A stretch of 64,000 nucleotides of DNA from Marthasterias glacialis. Lineage: Eukaryota; Echinodermata; Asteroidea; Forcipulatida; Asteriidae. This document shows, one piece after another, positions 36,000-49,330 of this stretch; the stretch's first letter is position 1, and each line of letters begins with the position of its first letter. Location: assembly GCA_911728455.2 (NCBI GenBank), contig OU452223.1, positions 12,875,923 through 12,939,922 on the forward strand, in the 5' to 3' direction. The notes below the pieces were generated by a model. That model saw only the letters and a list, made by a program, of their open reading frames with translations. It made no database searches and was not told the origin of the DNA. Made by a program: the position numbers and the translations under genes.

Positions 36000-38974
36000 A
36001 CCCAGTCAGCTAATTCCCTTGTGGTTTATTGCTTAATATTTGAAATACATAAGTTATGAAATTAATGGTAGTCACGTTTACAAAAATCAAAGTCAAACCG
36101 AACGTCTATGTAGACGAAGAGGTCTGGAAGAAAAAAACTGACCACTTAAAAAGAAAATCAAAGACAAGAATCCTGGACCCACTGAGCATCATACTCAACG
36201 CCACCACCCACCCTTCCAAAACCAAAGAATCAATTTAGACAGTTCGTTTACGTCCACCGGCGGGCTTTTCTTTACGAGAAACCACACGACAACATTGATT
36301 TCAGCTCCCGTTTTTGTTTGACGATACACTGTGGCGCGTGGCCCAGCTACCGTTTCTCGCTCCTCGCACAGCGCCTGTCGCGTGGCCAGGAGAGCCCGTA
36401 GAATCAAACCGTACGTAGGGGTGCTTCCTGTCGGGAGAAAACTCCGACCCCGTGCGCTGCAGCATCATCGTTTATTCAAGAGAGTCTTGAAGTTTTTGTC
36501 CGGATGATAAGAGTCGTTGGTTTAGGGCAAACTTCAAGGAATTAATCCGATCTGATTGACAGACAGACAGTGTAATTATACGCTTTGAGGAGCATTGCCA
36601 AGACAAGAAACTAAACAGCAAGATTTGTGTATTGAGATGTGCGATTACCAAACAGGTCACAATGGGAAATGTCGTTGCAATTAAACTTTGTAATTATCTT
36701 GGTTAATCCATGTTTAGTGGCTCTTCACAATTTAATTAAGGTACTTGTCAAGGGATTCTTAAGCCCATGTTCAGTGTGAGTTGCACCGGTAAACCTTTTT
36801 GGTGTTAACAATTATAGATACCTAGTTTCAAACCTTGCTGAAACTAAGTCAACTTAATTAGGTCTGCTGCAAGTTCTTCCATATTGAACGGATACATATC
36901 TGAAACATTTCAAATTACTGAACGCTGCAGTGTTCTTACATACAACTTTGATAAGTGGTGGCCTGTTACAACTTTCATAATAATATGCAGTTCTATTCAA
37001 TTTGTACTAGAACAACGGGCAGAACGTTCGGGCAAATACGTCACCAACTGTTTTCAAAAACCATTTTCCCGTAAAAAAAAAAGTTTGGGCGACGAACATC
37101 AATGAATACCATCTAATTATTTTGATCTCGGTTCTAAAATGAAGAGGCGAATTTCTTTCAAATCGCGGCTCCCTTGAACCAGCGCCCGAACTCGGCGGAG
37201 CGAAGCGGGCGCGGTCACTGAACGGAGCTGAGCTACAAACCAGGCTCCTTCGGACCGCCGGCACAACCCTGTGGGGTTGCCAGAAACATGAGGCCGTCCC
37301 ACACCAACCAAAGCACCCATCTCGAACTTTTATGGCCGGCACAGACGCGCGGGACGGGCATGGACCTGTCTAGCAGAACTTCATACTGCTTGTTGACTCA
37401 GCCGAATAATATAGCTTTGTAGGAAATCACATGCTATTCATTTGGCGGGCCGTCGCACGGCGTGATACGGAAAATATGCGCAGTCGTGAATAATTTTGCA
37501 TTGACATTTATTTCAATTAATGGAAAGCCTGCGACAGTGGTGAACATGCATGAGTTTTCCCCCCTCCAATATTCTCACTAACTCGACATACCCTTCAGAT
37601 TTTCAATTTTTTTTGTAACTGCGCTCTTTTGTGGAAGTGCACGTGTATTCATAATCACCCTTGTCAATTATTGTATAAACTGCGATAGCAGATCCAAGGG
37701 GGGAAAACAAGATTTTCTCAGAGCGAGCCAACACTTAGGAATTCACAGGCAAATTATGACATGGAGGAAGAACGTCTACTTTGGAAAAGTATCAAAGGGA
37801 AAATGAGTTTTGACAATCAACATCTTAGGGGCAGCTCTTTTAGGGAGTTCTACCCATGAGGAATTTCCGTGCGACCGTATTATTATCATCAAACTATAAT
37901 TGTATCCTAATTGTAGAACGTGAAAAGCTTCATTACTCGGCAAACACATCAAACACTTTTGAACAATGTCCGAGTGCTGAAGTCCCATTCTAAATAAAAC
38001 AAAGAAATCATATAAACCGGAATTTAATGATACGTTTCTAAAAACGAAAAAAGGGTAAAAGTCTCTGCGAATCCACACTAAAAAGAAATACACACACTTT
38101 TGATAGCATTCACTGAGTAAATCTAAACTCTATCCAATCACTTATACTCAATACGTTGTTGCGATTGCACGTCTTTGAAAAAAAGTAAAGATTGAGGTTT
38201 GAGTGGGTAAACTGTTCGAAGGCGGGTGAACGTTTAGGGCGTATTGCGAAAACTTGTGGGGATCACCGTAAAAGTTGAAACTATCTTTGATCCATCTTCC
38301 ACCCCCTCTTGGCATCGTTAACCAGAGGTGTTTGTAGGAGAACGTATATTGGGTGTAGGATTTGGTTCACTGGGCCTGTACGCTGAGAAGGGAGTGTGGC
38401 CAGACAACCCACCCCAATTTCCCCCCGCCCAAACGCTTGGCGCCAACCCCGCTTCCGCTGACAGAAAAATGAAAATGTCAGACGTTTCTCACATGCAGAC
38501 TGTCATGGACCATTTAGCTGGGCGGTAGGCACCGTTTACTGAGCCCCGTGGACGGTATCATTGAGCAGGCACGACACGGTTAATCGGGGCTCACTTGTGC
38601 GTGCGCTGTGTGAGAGTTGACAATTGTTTTAAGTTCGATGTATTCATTTTACGGTCCTCGGAGGGCCCGGTACAGTGAATCCTGAGCTAACGAGTCATAA
38701 ACCTACTTTCCATGGGTTTTAGCAGATGTTTTTAATTTGAAAATAGGCGTACAGTCTGAATGTGCATAGGGGAAAAGGGCTTTGTACAAACTTAATCTAT
38801 TCTCTTCGCAAGACATACTTGCCGAACAGCAATATGGAGAACAAACAACCAAAAGGTCACGATAAAAAGTTAACGACACATTTCTACTCAGTGCGTTAAT
38901 CCCAGTGACCTATTTGGTGTTAAAGCAACCCCTGTTTACGGATGCCGTACGTGAAAATGGATTTAATCTAAAAA
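36000..38974. other. No gene supported
   Basis: GC-rich islands at 36,270-36,465 and 37,150-37,380 are unexplained. ORFs there are short and overlap on both strands. Confidence 0.5.
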
Positions 38975-39251
38975 GTACGGTGGCTCATCTTCGCCAATTG
39001 AGAACCCATTGTTTTTGCGACGTTGTAACGCCGTCTTAGTAGCGCTGTATCGTCTAAATTGCGTTATATCGCCGTACTATTGCGTTAACTCAATAGTACG
39101 GCGATATACCGCAACAGTACGGCGATTGTAACGCAATACTACGGTGATAAATTGCACTACTACGACGATATCTACGGCAATATATCGCAAACGTACATAT
39201 ATCGCAATACTACGGCGATATATCGCAATACTAATATATGAGCCACCGTAC
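38975..39251. mobile_element. Inverted-repeat element packed with TACGGCGATATATCGC units
   Basis: Perfect 14-bp terminal inverted repeats GTACGGTGGCTCAT / ATGAGCCACCGTAC, flanked by A-rich sequence. The interior (39,030-39,235) is made of many forward and inverted copies of units like TACGGCGATATATCGCAATA, so a single strand could fold extensively. No ORF. Confidence 0.75.
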
Positions 39252-42200
39252 AAAAGCGTTGAATGAATACTTTAAGGCCCAATGTAAGTTCTTAACACAA
39301 AACTAAGATGGATCCCGGAAAGGGCTGTCCGGGGAATGAAAGTATATGTTGATTTACAACCGTTTCTCAAAGAGCGTTGGACGATGGGGACTCCCCTTTC
39401 GGGAGTTAAGCCCTGTTCCCCTCTAACCTGTTGATAACCCAGTCCCCATCCCATAAGGTACCCACTGAGCCCTGCCCTCCCGACACCGAAGCTAAACTCA
39501 CATCCCATGCTATGCACAATTGGGAGTGACTACCGACACCCTGTTGACACCCTGTCGACCCCCTTACTAGTTCTTAGACTTTCCTCACACAAAGTGATAT
39601 TCTTTTCTGTTTTTGTCACTAAGCATTTAAATGTGCAATCGGTACAATAATCTCATGTAAGTTTGAAAGTTCTTAGTTGTGCGTCTAAACTTTCCCCATA
39701 AAACACAGACTCAGGAGAGTTTACTTTTGTCGGCATCGGGGTCTGTGGAGAACGACGCAAATTATTGTCTGTGCCATTCCGAAACAATAACAGTTCAATC
39801 GTTGACAACCCAGTCCTGTGGCTATTGGGACAGACATCAATATAAATATCCATTCGAAACACTGAGAACCAATCATCCTATTAAACCTAAACGCACCGCG
39901 TAACTCAAGTGCCCACTCGTGCCGGAACCTTTCCTTTACCGAGAGAGAGAAAAAAAAAAAATCAACGGAGACACTACTTTTTACAATATGCACCCCCTGT
40001 GTGTGCAATATTAATATTGGCCGACACACTTTAGTTCAGCCTTGGTTGCCTCTGCGTGAAGAAGTTAATGTAGCTTGTTTTGTTAAATAGGTTAAAACCC
40101 ATGAGAACGCTACGAGTATTTATTCCAACCAGCCGGCTTGCGCACTCGGCTTGATGCCGATGTTCTTGTGTGCATTTCAGGGAAGGCTGCTCAAGCGAGC
40201 GACTGTAACCATGGCCCAGAAAAACAGACACTCTAATGATTTTTGGTAATGAATTGAAATGAGGTATAATTAGCAGCCTTTGGAACGATCTGAAATTTAA
40301 TTTGCACGGATGTCAAGAAATTGTATAGGTGGCGCCCTTCGTCAGCAATCGTCCTTTATGATAGAGTCCATAGGCGACTCTTTATCTTTGGTTGTGTTGT
40401 TGCTGTTTTATTGCTTCTCTTTTCCAAATGCTTCGTTTTACTTCAACCCTGTACATGCTGCACCGACTACATAGGCCTTTCAACGTCAATTAACAGTAAG
40501 CATCTTGCTAAAACTAACCGTGGACATGGTTTCCTGAGTAAGTTCCTCGTCTAAAAATGGTGTAAAATGATTATTTTATGACAATTAAAAACTCAACTTG
40601 TAGTTTACACTCAGTGGCTTATAAAAAGCACGCCAGATTAGTTCGTCTTAATTGCCTGCGATAGGCCTACTCGATTTTCTTTTTCTTTTTTCGAGAAGAA
40701 ATTTTTATGAGCTATATGGACCGTGTATATATGCATACATACTGTGATCTAGATCCGTGCCTCCCACAGTGGGCCAGCCGATGTGTAATTATGATATTGT
40801 AACACAAACATGTACCGTGGCTCGCCCATCAAGCACCACCACCGCTTCCAAACGCACTTTGCAGTTTAAACAATCCCCCGTCGTTGTCTCAATATTGGTG
40901 ACAATACGGCGGTCCGAGGCCTCCATTGAGCGGTACAGGTGCAGGAGCTGGCCGGCACACGGGGGCCACCAGAAACCGATCGATGCTCGAGTCACAAGTC
41001 AATGGCAGTTTGGGGGGAAAACTTCCCCTCCACCGGCAGACAAAATCGGGGGAAACTGCAGCCGCTAATCGGATCCGTTTGAAATTAATATTCCTAATGG
41101 TTTTGAGGCTGTGTGTTTTTTTAGAGCAAGGGAAACTGGGTTTGTGAGTCTTTGAATAATAATAATATCACGGTGTAACGTGGTGGAAGGCGGCTGTTTA
41201 TAGACGTTGGACCGGCCGCGGTCACAGCGACTGTTTGCACGGGTGGCAGAACCATGCAGTTTTTACAAATCTGTAAACTTGACAATGGATCCGTTTTGTC
41301 ACTTACTGATTCGGCACGAGTCCATTTAACAATAACATTTGCGTCCCAGTTTACCAGTCCAACGTTTTTTTTTTTTTTCTTATTTGTGTGTTGGTCAACA
41401 AAGGCTCCATCCCGGGATGACTTAGTGCAATCGATTTTTTCTTTTCCCGTATAATAGTCATGTAATTTAATCGCTCTGGTCATGATGTGTGTCAACAGGC
41501 AGTATTCGATGGTAACCCCTTTGATTATTGCAGATATCTTTGTATGGGAACCCTTCCTTCTTACAGCATTGACAGCTTGTAGTAATTTGATTCGTAGGAA
41601 CCAGTCTAAATTACTTCCAGCCTCGCTCTGGTCAACATGCATGGTTATGAATGGAACATTTTGCTCAAAAAGTGTATTAACATAATAGCACTGAATGAAA
41701 AAAAGGTGTTTCCTTCATTTAGAGGTCACACAAAGCCACATTTCAAACATACCTCTCCACTACTTTTGTAAAGATTTTAATTTCCACGATGCCATTTGAT
41801 GTTTATTTACATTGTAGTGCATTGGCGAGTTGATTTTTCTATTTATAAACTTAGGGTGAAAAGGTTCAGATGGCTTGAAGTGGTAATTCTAATTGATGAC
41901 AAAAATCAATTGAGACACGTGTCTCAACTGTTGTATAAGAAAGACAAAAAAAATAATAACACTAAAGATTAAACATAAATGGACGGGAAAAGAATGGCAA
42001 GTGTTTAACCAACGTCACAAAAATGGTTTCATCCAGACCCTGGGGTACAATCCGTTGTTACCAATATTCCCAATAAAAAATCCTTAAGTGGTTTAACTTA
42101 CTTGGCTCCTGGCAAGATGCAGTGTGCCTTTTGAAGTTATACTCGATTCACCTGTCATATCAAATAAGTCATACCTCTTGATGTACTCAGAGGCTATAGG

Positions 42201-42937
42201 GGGCTTTTGTTCCGCTCAAATGCCGGGCAACGCTGTGTACTTAAAACTGTCTTTTGTTCTTGTTTCCATGTAGCAAAATTGCCCGTTTTTTCAAAGATGG
42301 CGAGGGGAGCCCCAAATTGTGATGAATCCAGGAACTGAGTAAAAATGACATTTATTGTACGGGTGATTTTTCTTTTTCTTTTTGTGTGCAATGGGTAATC
42401 ATTGTCTGGAAACTCAATGAAAGCTCATTTGAACAGTGCGTAAAATGGACGATCTATACATTGGTCTTTGCAGACACTTTTTGACGTAGGTCTAAGCCCA
42501 AGTCCTTTTGCGGTACCAATATTGTTGATCTGTGCATTTTAAATAGTCGGGTCTTTAAGATTTGTTCTAACCTTTTGAACTACATAAAACTTGCTTTGTG
42601 GCTATCGGTTCAATTCTAGAGTACAGCCGGTAGGGTATTTTGGCACAGGGGTCGTTACGAACGACGTCTGAACTCGACTCCGTCTTTAAAAAGACAAAGT
42701 AGAAGATTGTCTAGTTCAGTAGTCTGAAAGTTTTTTTGGTTATAAAGTTAAAACTAGCACCAGGTTTGATTTCTCGCACTTAAAGGATTACATTAAAAAT
42801 TTTCACTCGGTAAATCCAGTCGGCAGATCTCTAGGCTTGCCGAATGGATTTGTGTTCAGCCTGAGCCCTTGCTCGGGTAAGTTTGTTGCTCAATTTGCCG
42901 ACTGTGACTCTAAATGCCGACTCAGGAAAAATAGTGC

Positions 42938-42962
42938 GGGGGTGTCACACCGCCACACCCCC
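42938..42962. repeat. Small perfect GC-rich hairpin
   Basis: GGGGGTGT and ACACCCCC form an 8-bp perfect stem around a 9-nt loop, inside a GC-rich stretch (42,930-43,020) that is otherwise unexplained. Confidence 0.5.
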
Positions 42963-45759
42963 GGTCGCTACGCCGCTGACCGTACCAGTTGGCTGTCGAA
43001 ATACCGCAATCATGGCGGTAAAAAGTAAATTTTAATATCTACCTCCATCATGATACTGTTTTGTGTGTGCTGTTTATCTCACTTCTTTCTTATCAAACAG
43101 TTACAACCATTTCATCTAGCCTTACTTATAAAACTCTTATCCTTACCCTTCGCACGCCGCCTTCGGTAGTACTACCGGTACTACTTGACATTTGTTTTGT
43201 CTGGCCACCCATTGGGTTTTAAATCATGAATTGAAATGCATTCCCTTGTTTTGAATTGGCAAGACTTTCAATAACAATCAATTGAAATGGAGAAACGTAA
43301 TAAAAACAAAACCGCATATAGAGTAGCGGCGATCCTCCAAAAACACTTTACCGCTCGGATTGTTCGTCAAAAGATCCCAACATTCACAAAAGATCACAAC
43401 TGTAAAACACCAAAACCCATTCCCATAAAAATACAAATAAAGAAAGCCGGTGTCTTGGACCTCTTTAACAAAGCAGAATTAAGCAATGATATATTCATAA
43501 CTCTGTTAAACGGGGTCATTTCGCGAGCAGCCGGGAAAAAATAATCATCAATCTTTCGTTGATAAGATCAATGAGACAGTTGAACCAGGGACGAATACCC
43601 CAGCGAGTCATGAATGAAAAAACTCGGCCGATGGAGGGACGCCGTGGGCGGTATACGTGTCCAGTCGATCGGCCGCACGCCTCCCTTCGATCTAAGGGGA
43701 CTGTTTGCACTTATTTATGTTTAGGTCTCCTCCATTACGGCCAAGTGTGATTTTGTGTCTTGAAGTTGACAAGATCCCGGATTGGGACAGTTTTCAGTCG
43801 GCCCAAGGGTTATTGATTGATGTAGGATGTAATAAACTACGTAGCCTAAATGTTGTTGGAGTTTTCAAAAACTTATTTTGTAAAAAGAACCATTTTCAAA
43901 TATAACATCCTCTTTTTTTTAAACTCCCCCCACCAAAAAGTTCAACTCGCCAAGCCATTCGTAAGGCTAAAAGTTTGTAAAATTTTTAGATTCCTAGCGA
44001 GAAAGAGAGCGTTAGACAAAAATCTCAGAAAAAGACAAATGTTTGTCTTGCTAAAATAACCCCACGCTTGAGTGAAATTGTTTTTTATTTTGTTCGTGTG
44101 TTTTTTTCTTTTCTTTTCTCGGTTTTTTCCCTCCACAATGTTAATTCACTAAAAGTAGGACTATGTACATTAGTGTTTTCACAGCATTGCCATCAAAATA
44201 CGGATTAGTTCACGACTTTGAAAATAAAAACGAATGTAGCCATTTATCAAAACCTGTCCATGTTGAATGTTGTAAAGATACGAGACATTACGCTGAGCCG
44301 ACAGGGTATACGACACTCTTTCTATCTTGTAACTACCATTTCAACTCGTGCCAACGCGTGCACTTTAGTGACGTGATTGCGGTCGCATAAACATTTCCAT
44401 TCTATAATTTGATGAAGTCTTTTGTGAGGCCAAAATACTGATTTGTTAACAACACAAAAGGCATCAATTATGACTCTTTTTGTATAAACTGATCGGGCTT
44501 AAGACTAGAGTAAAGAGAGGGGGATAGTCAAAGCGGCACGAGTCAGGGTGGCGGCACAACGTCGTGATTTTTTTTTTATCTTCAAAATCTTATTTTTGTT
44601 TGCCCCCTTTTTATTCTGTCTGTGTTGGGTCGGAAGGAATATAAAGCCATGTTTGGTATTCATAATTTAACCGGTACAACAAGTGCAAGTATTGTACAGC
44701 CGAATTATCTCCCTCATCTTCATATAGAAGGCTATAGTCCCGGTTGGCATGGGGCGGAACTATTAAAAGAGATACGCCAGGCCTAGAGCCGCCACGCGCC
44801 CCAACCCTAAGAAAGCGGGTTCTTTGAACTTTCCTACAAGGGCGTCCGTCATTCGACATGAAATTGTTCATCAGAATGAAGGGGAGAAAAAGATGTGATT
44901 AATCGAGGCTCGTAGTTTGGCATTATTTGACAGATAGTTAGCCTGCTCCTGGGTGAGAGCATAAAAGACGAGCTGGGGATTGAAAGTAGCTGTTTATTGC
45001 AGGCGAGTTTTTGACGGTGCAGTGAAGCGCCTATTCCACCTGCAAGAGGACCACAATAAGTACCATTTAGTGCGCCAAAATAGCCCCCTATAAATCACGG
45101 ACAGGGCATTAAAAGGGGAGTGATAATACAAACTTGTAGTTCAGCTTGTGGAATAATTGAAGCTCAACCAAGCGTGAATGAGATGGAAAGCTGTTTCTAG
45201 AGATTTGATATTTTTCTTTTATTCGGTAAACTTGACACGCGTGCGGCAAATTACGCACATGCGTTGTAGAGGAACTATTATGCGGGCTGGCTGAGTGCAA
45301 CACGTCACGCAGGCCTACAATAATTATTAGCCTATGGGGAGTTAATTACTGAAGAAATGCAACAAATTGTTCAGACGAATTTCCATAGTTAAACTATGCT
45401 TAAAAGAACATAAATGGCGGTACGGCTATGACCTCAATTTCTTGCGACCTTTCATTATTATAATAAGCGAAAGGACCAGAGCCCTATCTCCGAAAGACCC
45501 TGGCTTGGATTGCTCTACAAAATGTGTGGAATTAATATGAAATTATGAAGTTAAGATACGAAAATAAGTGTAAATCTAAGCGTCCATCAGAAGTTTTCCA
45601 CAGGGGAGAAATTCTAAACTTAGAAATAAAGCAATCATCGTATCTTGATGTAGGCATCCTGTAATACTAACTCTCACTATATTTTGTTCCCTTCCAGTTT
45701 ACGATTTTTTTTTCTCAACAAAGTTCACGATTTCGGCGTATTTTAGTCAAAAGGATTTG

Positions 45760-45995
45760 TTTTTTATTGCAGAATGCAAATTTTTACATACAGTAATGCG
45801 CGAACATCGACTCTGTGCATATCCTCGGCATCTTTACCGGTTCCGAGACCGCGAAACGCGGCGTATAGCAATTAATCAAAGCGCTACGGACCATTTACGG
45901 ACGGGGGGAACTCAAGTGACGGGACCCCGAGCCATCGACCGCCGCACCGTCAAGCAGACAACGGGAAGATCTTGGCGAGAGGCCCGGGCTTAATT
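45760..45995 (+). other. GC-rich island preceded by an acceptor-like tract
   Basis: TTTTTTATTGCAG ends near 45,772, followed by a GC-rich stretch that is open on the plus strand until a TAA near 45,993. The predicted peptide is Arg-rich and unlike any family I know. It could be a terminal exon, an enhancer or chance. Confidence 0.2.
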
Positions 45996-46635
45996 CATGG
46001 CAGTCACTCGCTTAGGGTCAAAAACCTTACCGATGGAAAGCCGTCGTCTTCGGGCGGTTTTTTAAACAATCCATAGCCTTCAGTCTTTGGGGTTGAATTG
46101 TTACAATGTATTCGCTTGTTCCAGAGGCTATTATCCTATCCCTGGGCACACGTTAATGCTTTTCAGTCAGATCTAAGTCTATTTGATGTGACATGCCGGT
46201 AATTTAGACTCAGAAATCGGATCCACGCAGAGAGAACCCAAAATTTCAGGAACACAACTCCACACTAAAGTATTTGGTTTCTTTTACATAGCTTATAATT
46301 ATTATTTTAAGTCATTTTTTTCCTTTACTGGCAATGTTTTGTATTAGTAATTTTCTAATAATGACAAAATATATTACAAAAATATATGGGCCATGAACAA
46401 ATTACGACTTCAACAAACGTAACTCCATTTACTTCAAGCTTGAAATGCAGTTATCTTTGATAACTTGTATCAAAATCAGATAGAAAAGGGGAACATAGAA
46501 ATGGCTCCTAATTATATTATACGCTTTAAAATTTTCTGCATGGTTGCTCTCAGTTTTGTTGATTCTTTTCCATCGAATTTCGAGTGTTTTTATTTTCCTT
46601 TTAACTTAAAATTCTATTTTCTGTGTATTCTACGG

Positions 46636-46771
46636 TACACTGTAAAACTAAAGTTAGTCAAAATAGCCTTAATTAATTAGTCATTTTAGACCATTTTTGA
46701 CAAATTGTAGTCAAAATGTGGTCTAAAAGGACTAATTAACGCTGTTTTGACTAAGTTAGTTTTAGAGTGTA
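46636..46771. mobile_element. Near-palindromic MITE (about 136 bp)
   Basis: Almost the whole element is an inverted repeat: the left arm TACACTGTAAAACTAAAGTT, AGTCAAAATAGC and TTAATTAGTC is mirrored by GACTAATTAACGC, TTTTGACT and AGTTTTAGAGTGTA. The arms are about 50 bp or more. Confidence 0.8.
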
Positions 46772-47612
46772 TATTACTGACTTTTGTTTAGAATGAGCGG
46801 GGTCTGTGAGTGCCCTTGTTTTTGCTGACAGTTTTCTGACTTTTGCCCTTCTCTGGACGGCCTCTGCTCGTATATTATTGTGTTGTCCAAAGTATCAATA
46901 TATGTAAATAAAATAAATGTTAACATTTTCGTTTTCACTTCACTGAAACGCGACCTGTTGTACGTTCAGTTTTTCTGTTGAAAACTATAGGGGGACAATC
47001 AACTAACTCTTCAAAAAAATATTGATGTAATCTACCGCTCAGCAGTATAAAATGGTTCTCCCGAAGTTTGAAATTGAAAGAATGCGAACATGTAATAGCT
47101 GAACTTTAATAGTATAAGGATTTTTTTTTTTACTTTCAATTTGAAAGTTCACCGACTATTAAGTTCATACCAAGACTTATCCCCAAGGGGAAACACAATT
47201 TCCTTTGACATAGGACCAGTGGAAGCCATGAAAATAACATCGTAAGACCTCTCAGAATCGACCTTGCTTATTTCCATTGCCACAATCGAAATTAGCCCTG
47301 TATGAGCGTTCCGAAAAGCCCTGACAAAATATGAGATCGTTTTTCGTTTTTACTAAAAGGCGACCATGGGCCTATATAATTTGACGAGATGTTCACAAGC
47401 CTGGTATGATTTTTCCTTTGGGAATCAGCATACGTCCAAAGACCAACGATGTTTTTATCCCTTTTGATGGACAGTCTTAGTGACGGCTGGGGGAGAGATG
47501 GGACCGTAGGGCATTTCGATACCAAAGCATGCCACACCATCTCTTAAAAGGCTGTCAAGTACAATTGGTACCTAACATTTTGATGTTAATTCTCCGAATA
47601 TGAAGCACCTTG

Positions 47613-47678
47613 TTTTTGTTTGTTTGTTTGTTTGTTTGTTTGTTTTTTATTTGGGGGGGGGGGGGTGGGGGAGGTGCG
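47613..47678. repeat. (GTTT)n microsatellite followed by a G run
   Basis: Seven or so GTTT units, then TTTTATTT and a run of about 13 G with one T before more G. Such a run could form a quadruplex. Confidence 0.9.
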
Positions 47679-48011
47679 TCAATTAAAATAACTGACGGGA
47701 CAGTTTCCTCATCAGATGTTCAAACCCACTGCCGCGCCTACTGTTACCCCCATCACCACAGAAAACCATGACATGAGAGGCAAGAGAAAACGAGCTTTGA
47801 TAGCGAAATAAGCGGTCATAGTAATTCGAGCAGCTTTTTAAAAATTACATTTCTTAGTTGTCATTTGTTGATTTATATCAGAGTAATTTATCATAAAGCA
47901 GCAATGTGGATTAATTTTTGGTAGAAATGTTTCAAATGAAAGCGTGACTGCTAAACGAAACGTCAATCATCAGGTTCGTAATGTCAGAAAATGTTCTTGT
48001 TCTAATTTGTT

Positions 48012-48384
48012 TAAAGGTAACATTATAGGATTGGTAAAGCTGATGGTGCAGTGTTCTTACTTTGTCTGATTCAACATAATTACACATGACAAAACAAACT
48101 TGTGAAAATTTGGACTCAATCCGTCGTCCGAGTCAGGAGAAAATAGTGAAAAACCGTGCACACTTTTCAGCATGTAAACACATTGTCCTTAATTTCGATT
48201 GTTACAACCGAAATTAAAATCGGGGTCTTAAAAATATGGTTTTTTTCTTGACTTCGACAGTATTTCAGACATAATTATTTCTATGGAAGATATGCTACTG
48301 GTTTGAAGTTCATAATCAGTAGGCTTTCAGACTGATACTAATGATTTTCATTTTTATTAAATACCAGTCCTGTATTTTATCCGT
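48012..48384 (+). mobile_element. MITE, family sharing TAAAG...GGATTGGT ends (copy 2)
   Basis: Opposite-orientation relative of the 10,077 element. The left end TAAAGGTAACATTATAGGAT pairs imperfectly with the right end CCAGTCCTGTATTTTATC. It shares an inner segment (GTGAAAATTTGGACTCAATC) with the 12.8-13.1 kb element, which suggests related families. Confidence 0.7.
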
Positions 48385-48574
48385 CAGATCTATAGTGATT
48401 ACATCACTTTATATTGTATAACATTTTTTGTTGCTTTTTTTGCTACCTGTCTTTTGGATCTTTATGTAATTGTTATGTTATAGCGGTATTTATTGTGAAC
48501 AATGTTGTTTGTGTGAATTATTTGATCATGACGGTGTCAATGAAATAAAAGGAGTAGTACAACTCCATTGAAGA

Positions 48575-48665
48575 GAAAAATAAATAAATACATACATAAT
48601 GACTTAAATAACTAATTAATTAATGAATTAACTCATCAATTAATTCATTCATTTACTAATTAAGC
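48575..48665. repeat. AT-rich simple repeat with ATTAAT/AATGAATTA units
   Basis: AAATAAATAAATACATACAT followed by TAATTAATTAATGAATTAAC and mirror-like ATTCATTCATT; partly self-complementary. Confidence 0.8.
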
Positions 48666-48707
48666 GATATTATACGCACACATATTCTAACACCAACAAA
48701 AGAGGTA

Positions 48708-48850
48708 AACACCACTCTCTGGCCCACGATCTCCCCAGCTGTAATGCGGTTAATCAAATCAAGAAAATCTCCAATTACAGTCGTCAATTACGAGATCCCT
48801 TTATTAATATCATTCAACTTAACCAAATTGTAAAACCAAACACAGACAGA
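48708..48850. promoter_or_regulatory. Homeodomain/E-box-rich candidate regulatory stretch
   Basis: Within 140 bp are CAGCTG (in CCCAGCTGTAAT), GGTTAATCAAATCAAG, CCAATTACAG and TCAATTACGAG, i.e. one E-box and several TAAT/ATTA homeodomain-type cores. No ORF or transposon signature. It may form one module with 48,990-49,330. Purely motif-based. Confidence 0.25.
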
Positions 48851-48989
48851 GAGAAAATGAAGAAGGAAAAAAAAAAACCTCGTGCAAAGTAATTGTCAAA
48901 GTCCAAGGTTCTTCACTTTAAGTGGCATAATCATTACAGGATAACAGATACTAATGAATATCAATACTATTTTGATGATGTATATTAAA

Positions 48990-49330
48990 TCTGAAAGCGG
49001 ATGACCGAGGCAGGTGATGTTACCGGCACGGACCGGGCAAGCAGGTGATTTCTCCCGATCCCCTCGGCTCCAACGACCACGCTGGAATTAATAACTCCCC
49101 GAGATTCCCCCCGCAATATTTTCTAGAGGAAACTCATGAAAAGAAAACTGCGACGTGGGGAGAATGGGAGGAAAATGCATTTGATTCCGAAGGAATAATA
49201 CCGCAAAAGCCGAGGTTATATTGACGGCGGAACTTCTGCAGGTGATTTTTGGAGCCGGGTTGTATCCATCGAGGAGACCCTGGCGTATCTAAAGCTAGCT
49301 GCTAGCGGCATTCTATCGATCTCAGACACG
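48990..49330. promoter_or_regulatory. Candidate enhancer with three CAGGTGAT octamers
   Basis: Exact CAGGTGAT occurs at 49,011-49,018, 49,042-49,049 and 49,239-49,246, in unusually GC-rich, non-repetitive sequence without an ORF. CAGGTG is an E-box bound by E proteins, Snail and ZEB-type factors. The nearest recognised genes are the second bHLH gene (about 14.5 kb to the left) and the MICAL-like gene. Confidence 0.35.

Larger units (their letters stand above)
39252..46635. other. No gene supported apart from islands listed separately
   Basis: AT-rich with GC-richer patches at 40,750-41,070, 42,930-43,020 and 43,560-43,700. A 173-codon minus-strand frame at 41,121-41,642 has no recognisable domain. 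Confidence 0.5.

Noticed and set aside
41121..41642. 173-codon minus-strand ORF
   Set aside because: No ATG at its first codon, no family motif, a lysine run from a homopolymer tract, and no clear splice context. About the length chance can produce in 64 kb.
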